From NCBI GenBank assembly GCA_026692665.1, contig JAPLOF010000048.1, positions 124,001 through 188,000 of the forward strand: 64,000 nucleotides of DNA. Reading direction: 5' to 3'. The stretch is from Planctomycetota bacterium. GTDB taxonomy: Bacteria; Planctomycetota; UBA1135; GCA-002686595. Position 1 is the first letter of the stretch; every line of letters starts with the position of its first letter. The position numbers and the translations under genes were made by a program. The notes under the pieces are model-generated. The model saw only the letters and a list, made by a program, of their open reading frames with translations, was not told the DNA's origin and searched no databases. Positions 35,796 through 43,697 of this stretch are shown here, one piece after another.

Positions 35796-36587
35796 ATGCA
35801 CCCGCACGGCACCCACTTCACGCGCGCCATCGTCCGGACCCCGTCGGCCTCCTTCGCCGAAGGCATCACCACCGCGGGCCTCGGCGCGCCCGACCTGCAA
35901 CGCGCGCTGGCGCAGCACGCCGCGTACTGCGAAGCCCTGGCACGACTGGGCCTCGCGGTCACCACGCTGCCGCCCGACGACGCCCATCCCGACTCCACCT
36001 TCGTCGAGGACACGGCCGTCGTGACCGAGCGCGGAGCCATCCTGGCGCGCCCGGGCGCGCCGAGCCGCCTGGGCGAGATCGCCGCGATGCGGTCCGCGCT
36101 CGAAAAGCACTGCGGCGACCTCGCCGCCATCTGCGCGCCGGGAACCCTCGACGGAGGCGACATCTGCCAGGCCGGCACGCACTTCTTCATCGGCCTCTCG
36201 CGACGAACCAACTCGGAAGGCGCGCGGCAGCTGACCCTCTGGCTGGAACGCGCGGGCTACACCGCCAGCACGGTCGACATCCGGGACGACATCACGCTCC
36301 TCCACCTGAAGAGCGGGATCGCCTGGCTCGGCCCGGAGGCCTTGGTGGTGGCCGAATCCCTCGCGAGCCTCCCGGACCTCGCCGCCGATCACCGGCTGAT
36401 CGCCGCGCGCGCCGAGACCTACGCGGCCAACTGCGTCCGCATCCACGACGCGGTGCTGATGGCGGCCGGCTACCCGGCGCTCGCGGAGCGGGTTGCCGCG
36501 AGTGGCCTGCGGGTGGTCACGCTCGAGATGTCGGAGTTCCGGAAGATGGATGGTGGGCTGAGCTGCTTGTCGATCCGGATCCCGTAG
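35796..36587 (+). CDS. Dimethylarginine dimethylaminohydrolase (DDAH) family
   Basis: 263 residues from an ATG at 35796. DDAH hydrolyses methylated arginine to citrulline and methylamines. Motifs are FVEDTAVV, GTLDGGDI, a catalytic His in LLHLKS and the catalytic Cys257 near the C-terminus in SCLSIR. The length matches bacterial DDAH. Located 27 bases after the permease gene, it probably forms a two-gene uptake and breakdown unit. An arginine deiminase-type alternative is less likely at this length. Confidence 0.88.
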   Translation: MHPHGTHFTRAIVRTPSASFAEGITTAGLGAPDLQRALAQHAAYCEALARLGLAVTTLPPDDAHPDSTFVEDTAVVTERGAILARPGAPSRLGEIAAMRSALEKHCGDLAAICAPGTLDGGDICQAGTHFFIGLSRRTNSEGARQLTLWLERAGYTASTVDIRDDITLLHLKSGIAWLGPEALVVAESLASLPDLAADHRLIAARAETYAANCVRIHDAVLMAAGYPALAERVAASGLRVVTLEMSEFRKMDGGLSCLSIRIP

Positions 36588-36677
36588 CGCAGGCCGTCGG
36601 GAGACTGGCCCAGTTCCGTGGTCGTCCGCGCCGCGGGGCCCAGGACCTGGTTTCCCGGAGATCCCGCACACCATCCC

Positions 36678-36702
36678 TGGGGTGAGCTCGTCCCGAACCC
36701 CA
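36678..36702. terminator. Weak hairpin between converging genes
   Basis: TGGGGT (36678-36683) pairs with ACCCCA (36697-36702), loop 13 bases, in the 147-base gap between the DDAH and histidine kinase stops. Confidence 0.3.
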
Positions 36703-36734
36703 CGCAAGGCCAGCGGACTGGGTCAGCTTCCCGT

Positions 36735-38063
36735 TCAGCTCCCCGCGGGTGTCGGCAGTCGGATCGCGAACGCCGCGCCGCCACCCTCCCGGTTACGGGC
36801 GGTCAGAGTGCCGCCGTGGGCCTGGACGATGCCGTACGACACGGACAGGCCCAGACCCGAACCGCCGCTCGTGGTGAAGAACGGGTCGAAGAGGCGCGGC
36901 AGCACGTCGGGCGGGATGCCGGGGCCTTCGTCGGCGATCTCGAGCTCGATGGCGTGCACCGGAGAGGTCAGACGCCGGGCGGAGATCTGGACGCGTCCCG
37001 TGCCGTTCATCGCCTGGCCGGCGTTCAGGAGCAGGTTCACGACGACCTGTTCGAGGCGGCCGGCGTCGCCGACCACCACGAGCGGCGCCGAGAGCCCGTC
37101 CATCGCGATCTCCACGTGAGCGAGCTTCTGCGAGTAGGCCGCGAGCTTCGTGGCGCGCTCGACGGCGGCGGCCAGATCGGCCTCGCCGCGCTCGTTCACC
37201 GGTCGCGCGAAGCGCAGCAGGTCGCGGACGATCTCGCGGATGCGCCCGAAGCCGTGCTCGACGAGGTCCAGCCAGCGCGCGCGGTCCTCCGGGCTCGCGC
37301 CCTCGTTGCGCAGGAGCTTCAGGTAGTTGCGGATGCCCTCGAGCGGGTTGTTGATCTCGTGCGCGACCCCGGCGGTCAAGAGGCCCAGCGAAGCGAGGCG
37401 CTCGTGGATGGCGAGCGACCGCTCGATCTCGCGTTCGCGCGTGCGGTCGCGCAGGCTCACCTGGACGATCGGACCGTCCTCGAGGGCGATCGCGGCACAG
37501 CGCGCGTCGACGACGAGCTCCGCCACGCCCTTGCCGCGCATCGAGACGTCGGTCCGGGCGATCGCCTCGCCGCCGGCGCCGGCCGCGCGCAGGATCGCGT
37601 CCTGGAGATCCGAGACTTCGCCGCCGGCCACGTCCGCCAACGACCGCGGACTCGTGTCGGCGGGCAGGTCGAACAGGTCGCGCGCCCGCGCGTTCCACTC
37701 GATCACGCTCGAGTCGCGCGGATCGACGACCAGCAGGGCGTCGGCGGCGCCTTCGAGCAGCGTGCGGTACTTCTGGGACTCGCGCTGGATCTTGGTCAGG
37801 TACTCCTCGGTCTCGCGCCAGCGGAGGACCTGCGTCCGCAGGCGGTGGAACAGGACCCCGGCGAAGCCGGCGCCCGCCACGGCGAGGACGACGATCCCGA
37901 GCGTCCAGCGCGCCCGTTCGTCGGCGCCCAGGCGGGCCAGGACCGCGGAGCCGGCGAGCGCGCCGGTCGCGCCCAGCAACCCGAAGAAGAGGGCCAGCCG
38001 CAGGTGCCCGAACGGCCGGCCGATCGGCTTCCGAGCGGCGCGGACCAGGTCGCCGGCTTTCAT
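36735..38063 (-). CDS. PAS-domain sensor histidine kinase
   Basis: 442 residues from an ATG at 38063. Two membrane segments (about 22-42 and 54-74) are followed by a PAS domain (about 95-205), a HisKA domain with phospho-acceptor His235 in GVAHEINNPLEGI, and a HATPase domain with NLLLNAGQAM, ADEGPGIPPD and GSGLGLSVSYGIV. It autophosphorylates and should pass phosphate to a response regulator, but none is encoded nearby, so this is an orphan kinase. The short loop between the helices leaves little periplasmic sensing surface; sensing is probably by the PAS domain. Confidence 0.94.
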   Translation of the reverse strand: MKAGDLVRAARKPIGRPFGHLRLALFFGLLGATGALAGSAVLARLGADERARWTLGIVVLAVAGAGFAGVLFHRLRTQVLRWRETEEYLTKIQRESQKYRTLLEGAADALLVVDPRDSSVIEWNARARDLFDLPADTSPRSLADVAGGEVSDLQDAILRAAGAGGEAIARTDVSMRGKGVAELVVDARCAAIALEDGPIVQVSLRDRTREREIERSLAIHERLASLGLLTAGVAHEINNPLEGIRNYLKLLRNEGASPEDRARWLDLVEHGFGRIREIVRDLLRFARPVNERGEADLAAAVERATKLAAYSQKLAHVEIAMDGLSAPLVVVGDAGRLEQVVVNLLLNAGQAMNGTGRVQISARRLTSPVHAIELEIADEGPGIPPDVLPRLFDPFFTTSGGSGLGLSVSYGIVQAHGGTLTARNREGGGAAFAIRLPTPAGS

Positions 38064-38069
38064 CGGGGC

Positions 38070-38075
38070 ATGCTA
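38070..38075 (-). promoter_or_regulatory. -10 box (TAGCAT), leaderless-type
   Basis: On the minus strand TAGCAT ends exactly six bases before the ATG at 38063. Confidence 0.45.
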
Positions 38076-38298
38076 CTCGGCCGGGGACGCGTTCCTCGAC
38101 GGCGTCGGGGCGTCGGGCGATGGACGCAGGAGCTACGGCTGGGGCGCATAGATCGTACGCAGGGGGAGGCGCAGGCCGGCGGCGCCGGGTTTCCTGAGGC
38201 AGTTCCAACACGGCGCCTGTTCCAAGGCTCACTCCCCCCCCGAGGCGCACGCTCCCCACGACGCGGCGCGCCGGATCCTCCCCACCCCACCTGCCGAC

Positions 38299-39150
38299 AT
38301 GATCCTCCTGCACCCTGCGCTTCGCCGCAGCCTCGCCTTCTGTGCCTCCGCCGCGATCTGTGCCTCGGCCGCGTTCGCCCAGGGCGACAACGGATTCCTG
38401 CGCGGCACGGGTCACTCGGACATCGTCCTGACCTTCAATCGCGACTCCTACGACGAGTTCTGGGTCGGGAACGACAAGGTCTCGGATCCGGCCGTGGGCA
38501 AGGTCACGCGCGACTCCTACGCGTTGTACGCGGCGTACGGCCTGCGCGACGACATGGACCTCGTGTTCAGCGGTTCCTACGTGAAGGCGGAGTCCGACGG
38601 GAACGCCGGCTTCGAGGACGAGAGCGATCTGCAGGATGCCTACCTGGGCGCGAAGTGGCGCTTTTGGACCAACATCCAGGACAAGCATGGCTTCGCCCTC
38701 CTGTTCGCACCCTCGGTCAAGTTGCCGATGACCGACTACGAGGACAACGCGGTCACGGCGATCGGCGACGGCCAGGTCGACCTGCGCGGGCGCCTGATCG
38801 CGCACTACCAGATGGCGAATGGCTTCTACGCCGCGCTCGAGAGCGGCTACGACGTCCGCAACGGCGCGCCGAAGGACGAGGTGCCGCTGAACCTCTCGGT
38901 CGGAGCCACGTTCGGCATGGTGACACTCACGCCGTTCTACAGCCGCGTGTTCAGCCAGGGCGGCCCGGACATCGGCGCCCCCGGATTCACGTTCCCGAGC
39001 GTCCAGGAGGAGTACAGCCGCGTGGGTCTCGGCGCGTACGTCCGCATTGGCGACGGCTTCGGCCTGACCGGCATGTGGCGCACGACGATCGACGGGCTCA
39101 ACACGGGCGATGTCGAGTCGTTCTCCCTGGGGCTCGTCGTCCGCTTCTGA
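38299..39150 (+). CDS. Outer-membrane beta-barrel protein
   Basis: 283 residues from an ATG at 38299. A Sec signal peptide ends near AFAQ (about residue 28). The rest alternates hydrophobic and polar residues with periodic turns, and the protein ends in FSLGLVVRF, a typical barrel C-terminus with terminal Phe. It resembles transporter-type or porin-like barrels of unknown substrate (MetA-pathway of phenol degradation type). Stand-alone gene between divergent and distant neighbours. Confidence 0.78.
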   Translation: MILLHPALRRSLAFCASAAICASAAFAQGDNGFLRGTGHSDIVLTFNRDSYDEFWVGNDKVSDPAVGKVTRDSYALYAAYGLRDDMDLVFSGSYVKAESDGNAGFEDESDLQDAYLGAKWRFWTNIQDKHGFALLFAPSVKLPMTDYEDNAVTAIGDGQVDLRGRLIAHYQMANGFYAALESGYDVRNGAPKDEVPLNLSVGATFGMVTLTPFYSRVFSQGGPDIGAPGFTFPSVQEEYSRVGLGAYVRIGDGFGLTGMWRTTIDGLNTGDVESFSLGLVVRF

Positions 39151-39470
39151 GTCCTGAGACGCGACGGAGCGCGGACCCGTCCTCGCGCGCGGCGGCTCCG
39201 CGACCCGATCCTCGAAGAGCGAGCGGGCGGTCCCAGCGGACCTCCGCGTCCGGTCCTCGTTGGAGGAGTCCACGTGCGCACCACGGTCCAGGCGGCGGAA
39301 CGCTGCGTCTGACACCGCGGACGCGCACGCCCCGAAATCGCTGCATGCGGCTATCGTGACGAGCGTTCCTTGGGCGCTCGTCTCGTGTTCGACCGGCAGT
39401 CGCCGCGTTTCCCTGAGCGCGGCGGGTCACGGGATCGGCGTCCTCAACCCACTCTCTCTTGGAGGTCGTC
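39151..39470 (+). promoter_or_regulatory. Long leader/promoter region of the FG-GAP gene
   Basis: 320 bases without a gene. A TATCGT box at 39352-39357 may be a -10 element. Directly after it an 8-bp stem, GACGAGCG (39358-39365) with CGCTCGTC (39375-39382), has a 9-base loop. A strong Shine-Dalgarno GGAGG (39461-39465) precedes the ATG at 39471. The hairpin could stabilise the leader or end upstream transcription. Confidence 0.4.
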
Positions 39471-41399
39471 ATGAGCGATTCCCTGCGCGGGCGGTTCGCC
39501 GCCGCGAGCGTCACCTTGGTCCTGCTCGGGCAGGCTGCGTTGGCGCAGCTCACGGTGGTGTCGATCGATCCGCCGATCAACGCCGTCAACCGCCCGCCGA
39601 ACGCGAGCATCGTGATCGACTTCGATCGTGCGGTCTCGGCGGCGACGCTCTCCGAGGTCGAGTTCTACGGCAACAACAGCGGCCGTATCGCCGGCACGCT
39701 CGCGCTCGAGAACGCCGACCGACGCCTGCGCTTCACGCCGGCCCGCCCGTACTTCGCGGGCGAGAAGATCTGCACGTCGATGTCGCACGACCTGCGGGCG
39801 AGCGACGGCACCTTCCTCCGGCAGGCCGGCTACACGGCGTGCTTCCGCGTGAAGGCGTCCCCCGCGTCGATGACCTTCACGAACATCGGGAGCTGGTTCA
39901 CCGATCCGGGCAATTTCACGCGCATCTATGGCGGTCAGATGTGCGACTTCAACGGTGACGACTACATCGACATGGCCGCCGTCAGCGAGGTCTCGGCCGA
40001 CGTCCGGATGTTCCGGAACCTCGCGGATGGAACCGGCTCGTTCGAGCACGTGCCCTCGAACATCGTCGGGGTCGACAACGAGCCCTCGCCCAACGAGAAC
40101 GCCGACCTGAACGGCGACCAGTGGATCGACATGGTCACGTGCAACGGGAACGGCGGCTCCGTGTCCGTGCTGCTCGGCAACGGACCGGCCACGTTCGCGC
40201 CTTCGGTCTCGTATCCCATGGCGCTGTACCCGCACGGCCTCGCCCTGCTCGATTGCGATGGCGACGGCGACATCGACATCGTCACGGCCAACACGGGCTC
40301 GAGCAACCTCACGTTGCGCAAGAACAACGGCGACGGCACGTTCGGGCCCATCACGTCCTTCGAAGGCGGCGGCGACGGCGAGTACTCGCTGGCCGCGGAG
40401 GACATGAACAACGACGGCATCGTCGATCTCGTGTGCGGGCTGCGCTTCAGCCAGCTCTTCGTCGTGCACAGGGGCAACGGCGACGGGACGTTCACTCCAC
40501 AACCCTCCCAGAGCGCGGGCGGCCAGACCTGGATGATCGCGTGCGGCGACATCGACGGCGACGGGAAGGTCGACGTGTCCAGCGCCAACAGCTTCTCGAG
40601 CTCGGGTTCGATCCTGCGCGGGAACGGGAACGGGACCCTGCAGGCTCCACAGGTGGTCCCCACGGGCGGCCACACGAACGCGACGGACATCGCCGACCTC
40701 GACGGCGACGGTGACCTCGACTGGGTGCTCTCGTCCTTCGGCGCGCAGGAGTGGCGGCTCTACCGGAACGACGCCGGCGTGTTCAACCTCGTGACGAGCT
40801 TCCCGTCGAACGCGAATCCGGCTTGTGCTTCCCTGGCCGACATCGACAACGATGGCGACATCGACATGATCTTCTGGACGGAGACGTCGGACGAGATCAT
40901 CACGATGGAGAACGGGGCCCTCGACTCCGCGACGTACTGCTACGGCACGGCGGTGAGTTGCCCGTGCGCGAACGCCGGACTCGCGGGACACGGTTGCGAG
41001 CACTCCTTCGCGATCGGTGGCGGGCTCTTGAACGCGCAAGGGCGGGCGAGCGTCGCCAACGACTCGGTCGCGCTCGTGGCGGGCGGATTGCCGCCGACGG
41101 CCTCGACCCTCTTCTTCCAGGGTGACGGGCAGGTCGCGGGCGGAGCGGGCCAGGCGTTCGGCGACGGGCTGCGCTGCGCTGGAGGGGCCGTGATCCGTCT
41201 CGGAACGCGCAGCGCGGTCAACGGCTACGTCGGCTACGGCGCAGGGCAGGTCGGTGACGTGCCCGTGTCCATCCGCGGTGCCGTCCCGCCTTCGGGCGCG
41301 ACCCGCTTCTACCAGGGCTGGTACCGGAACGCGGCGTCCTTCTGCAGCGCGAGCACGTTCAACCTGACGAACGGCGTGCGCGTCACGTGGACTCCCTGA
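39471..41399 (+). CDS. Secreted FG-GAP/VCBS protein with the shared Cys-rich C-terminal domain
   Basis: 642 residues from an ATG at 39471, set by GGAGG five bases upstream. A Sec signal peptide ends near ALAQ (about residue 27). Residues about 28-125 look like an SbsA-type Ig domain (SIDPPINAVNRPPNASIVID). Residues about 155-480 form six or seven FG-GAP/VCBS repeats with calcium loops (DFNGDDYIDMA, DCDGDGDIDIV, DIDGDGKVDVS). Residues about 490-642 are the Cys-rich domain also ending the genes at 2104 and 2192 (CYGTAVSCPC, LFFQGDG, FGDGLRC, WYRNAASFC). Very likely extracellular or surface-exposed. Confidence 0.9.
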   Translation: MSDSLRGRFAAASVTLVLLGQAALAQLTVVSIDPPINAVNRPPNASIVIDFDRAVSAATLSEVEFYGNNSGRIAGTLALENADRRLRFTPARPYFAGEKICTSMSHDLRASDGTFLRQAGYTACFRVKASPASMTFTNIGSWFTDPGNFTRIYGGQMCDFNGDDYIDMAAVSEVSADVRMFRNLADGTGSFEHVPSNIVGVDNEPSPNENADLNGDQWIDMVTCNGNGGSVSVLLGNGPATFAPSVSYPMALYPHGLALLDCDGDGDIDIVTANTGSSNLTLRKNNGDGTFGPITSFEGGGDGEYSLAAEDMNNDGIVDLVCGLRFSQLFVVHRGNGDGTFTPQPSQSAGGQTWMIACGDIDGDGKVDVSSANSFSSSGSILRGNGNGTLQAPQVVPTGGHTNATDIADLDGDGDLDWVLSSFGAQEWRLYRNDAGVFNLVTSFPSNANPACASLADIDNDGDIDMIFWTETSDEIITMENGALDSATYCYGTAVSCPCANAGLAGHGCEHSFAIGGGLLNAQGRASVANDSVALVAGGLPPTASTLFFQGDGQVAGGAGQAFGDGLRCAGGAVIRLGTRSAVNGYVGYGAGQVGDVPVSIRGAVPPSGATRFYQGWYRNAASFCSASTFNLTNGVRVTWTP

Positions 41400-41451
41400 C
41401 ATGGATGGACCTGTCAACCCCCGTTGACGGGTTCGCTCGCTGAATCTTGTT

Positions 41452-41485
41452 CGAGGCCTGGTGCGCATCGGCGCGCCGGGCCTCG
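41452..41485. terminator. Bidirectional terminator hairpin
   Basis: A 15-bp stem (41452-41466 with 41471-41485, two G-T pairs) closes an ATCG loop and is followed on the plus strand by a T-rich stretch. It lies between converging stops at 41399 and 41508. A smaller hairpin, GTCAAC and GTTGAC with a CCCC loop, sits at 41413-41428. Confidence 0.75.
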
Positions 41486-41507
41486 AGCGCATCTTGTCTC
41501 CCTGCCC

Positions 41508-42533
41508 TCAGCCCTGCTGGTACTCGGGCGCCGTGACCAGCGCGAGCACGATCGTGCGCGGCTGACAGGCGGGATCGCGCCACGAGGCCAGGAACTCGGC
41601 CAGTTCCTCGGGCTTCGGAACACGGCCCAGGAAACGCGCGAACTGATCCCGGATCCAGGTCTCGGCGTCGGAGACCTGCTCGCGTCCAGGCAGGGTCGCG
41701 CGCTTCGACTCGATCACGAGCCGCGCGAGGACCGCGCGCAGCGGCGCGGGATCCGCGAGGGCGTCGAGCGCCTCGCGCATCGTCTCCGCCTCGGCTTCGG
41801 AAGGCAGCTTGCCCGTCACGTCGACGAAGAGCGCGCGCACGAACGCGCGGTTCGACAACGGAGCGCGCCGCGCGAGCCGCTCGTCCCACGCTTCGGACAG
41901 GAACCACGCGCGGCACAGGTCGCGGAATCTCGCGGGCTCGCGCTGGAACTCGACGGCCCACGCCGTCAGGGCCTTGGGCTCGGGCGGAACGCGCAGGATC
42001 CGCGCGTATTGCCGGGCGAGGAAGTGTCGCGCGAACGCCTCGCTCTGGATGGCGTTGGTGACCACGTCGGCCTGCGTGCGGGCGGGCGCGCCCAGGAACG
42101 TGACGGCGCCGCCGTCGTAGGCCTTCTTGCCCAGCGCGAGTTCACGCGCGTTGCGCTCGACCTCGAGGCCGGCCAGTTGCTCCATCACGACGGTGACGAA
42201 CGTGTCCGCGCCCGGATTGCGCGCTTCGAAGTTGGGCGAGAGCGCAATGCGGTGCACGGCCGCGCGCACGTCGAGCTTCCCGGTGGCGATCGCTTCGGGG
42301 ATCGCGCCGATCGTCTCCGAGCGGGGCGCGAAGTTGTTCACGAGCAGGAAGTACCAGAGCTCCTCGTCGAGCCACTGCCTCCAGGCCTCGGGCGCCGCGA
42401 GCAGCGCGTCGACGAGTTCCGCCCGCGGCCGCCCCGGCCAGCGCAACGACTCCTCGAGGAAGGGCGGCCGGCCGACCAGGTCCTGGTACGCCGCGCGAAC
42501 GGCGCGCGCGTCGAGCGGGAGGCTGGTCTGCAT
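41508..42533 (-). CDS. Conserved hypothetical protein with DUF1549-like motifs
   Basis: 341 residues from an ATG at 42533; an upstream start adding 24 residues is possible but gives a low-complexity tail. Helix-rich with no signal peptide. Three segments repeat a motif resembling the opening of DUF1549/PSCyt2 domains: VRAAYQDLVGRPPFLEES, VRALFVDVTGKLPSEAE and IRDQFARFLGRVPKPEEL. There is no CxxCH. Function unknown. It precedes no obvious partner; the Vgb-like gene lies just upstream on the same strand. Confidence 0.68.
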   Translation of the reverse strand: MQTSLPLDARAVRAAYQDLVGRPPFLEESLRWPGRPRAELVDALLAAPEAWRQWLDEELWYFLLVNNFAPRSETIGAIPEAIATGKLDVRAAVHRIALSPNFEARNPGADTFVTVVMEQLAGLEVERNARELALGKKAYDGGAVTFLGAPARTQADVVTNAIQSEAFARHFLARQYARILRVPPEPKALTAWAVEFQREPARFRDLCRAWFLSEAWDERLARRAPLSNRAFVRALFVDVTGKLPSEAEAETMREALDALADPAPLRAVLARLVIESKRATLPGREQVSDAETWIRDQFARFLGRVPKPEELAEFLASWRDPACQPRTIVLALVTAPEYQQG

Positions 42534-42617
42534 GCGGCCGAGGATATCCCGCGGCGGGCGACCGAGCGCGGAGCGAGGAGCCGGGCCCGCCCCTCGTTCG
42601 CACACTCCCGACCGAGC

Positions 42618-43613
42618 TCACTCCGCGCGCGTGGCCTCGATGCGCCGCGGATCGATGCGCCAGACATTCCCCGCGCGCAGGTTCGAGAGCCAGACCGAGC
42701 CGAGCCCGACGCGGATCGCGTCGCCGCCCGGGCCGTGGAACTGCTGCACCACCGTGTTGGTCGCCGGGTCGATCCGGGTGATCGGATACCCGAACGAGGT
42801 GGCCCACACCGAGCCCTCGCCCACGGCGATCTCTCCCCCGCCGCCGGGAATGCCGGCCTCGATCGTCGCGACCACTTTGTTCGTCGCGAGATCCACGCGC
42901 GAGATCGAGCCGTCGCCCTGGTTCAGCGTCCACGCCGCACCCTCGCCGATCGCCAGGAAGCGCGGTGCGGGGCCGACCTTCACCGTCTCCACGATCAGGT
43001 TCGTCTGCGGGTCGATGCGCGAGAGCAGGCTCTCCTTCGTGCTCGTGACGAACACGGACTTCTCTCCGAACGCGACCGCGAAGGAACCGGCCGCGACGCG
43101 GATCTCGGCCACGACCTTGTTGGTCGCGGGATCGATCCGCGCCAGCGTGCTGCGCGCGTCGGTGAGCACCCACACGCTGCCCGCGCCCGTGGCGATCCCG
43201 CCCTCGGAGTCGGCGGTGGCGAGGGGAATCGTCGCGGTCACCTGGTTCGTGGCGAGGTCGATGCGCGAGAGGGTCGCGTCGCCGCAGTTCGGCACCCACA
43301 GGCTGCCGAAGCCGGCCGCGAGGCCCGACCCGGGCTCCTTCCCGACGGTGATCGTCGCCGCGATCGTGTTGGACTTCGGGTCCATGCGCGTGACGTTGCC
43401 GAGGGGCGCGTTCGAGACCCACGCGTGCTCGTCGATCGCGAGCCAGTCGGGCGCGCCGCCCATCGGGAAGACGGCGTCGGGCACGAGTTTCTCGATCGGA
43501 ATCCGCACGTTCGGAGAGGTCACGCCGGGCTTCTTGGGACGCGTGGGTTCCTGGGCTGTCGCGCACGATAGGCTCAGGGCGACGAGACACAGCGCAAGTC
43601 TGCGGCGATTCAT
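42618..43613 (-). CDS. Secreted Vgb/YVTN-type beta-propeller protein
   Basis: 331 residues from an ATG at 43613. The signal peptide ends around residue 20 (SLSCATAQ). The body has about six repeats of the virginiamycin B lyase/YVTN type, each with a GSVWV-like strand followed by SRIDLATNQVTATI or ARIDPATNKVVAEI. Such propellers bind ligands or partners outside the cytoplasm; lyase activity cannot be claimed. It is divergent from the PSCyt1/DUF1553 gene. Confidence 0.85.
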   Translation of the reverse strand: MNRRRLALCLVALSLSCATAQEPTRPKKPGVTSPNVRIPIEKLVPDAVFPMGGAPDWLAIDEHAWVSNAPLGNVTRMDPKSNTIAATITVGKEPGSGLAAGFGSLWVPNCGDATLSRIDLATNQVTATIPLATADSEGGIATGAGSVWVLTDARSTLARIDPATNKVVAEIRVAAGSFAVAFGEKSVFVTSTKESLLSRIDPQTNLIVETVKVGPAPRFLAIGEGAAWTLNQGDGSISRVDLATNKVVATIEAGIPGGGGEIAVGEGSVWATSFGYPITRIDPATNTVVQQFHGPGGDAIRVGLGSVWLSNLRAGNVWRIDPRRIEATRAE

Positions 43614-43624
43614 GGTAACGGTAG

Positions 43625-43630
43625 ACTCTA
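43625..43630 (-). promoter_or_regulatory. -10 box (TAGAGT), near-leaderless type
   Basis: On the minus strand TAGAGT ends 11 bases before the ATG at 43613. Confidence 0.4.
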
Positions 43631-43697
43631 CGTCTGGATTCCGAGGGTTCCCAGCGCGCGCGCCGCGCGGAACCACACCTCCGTCGAAGAGCCCCGC

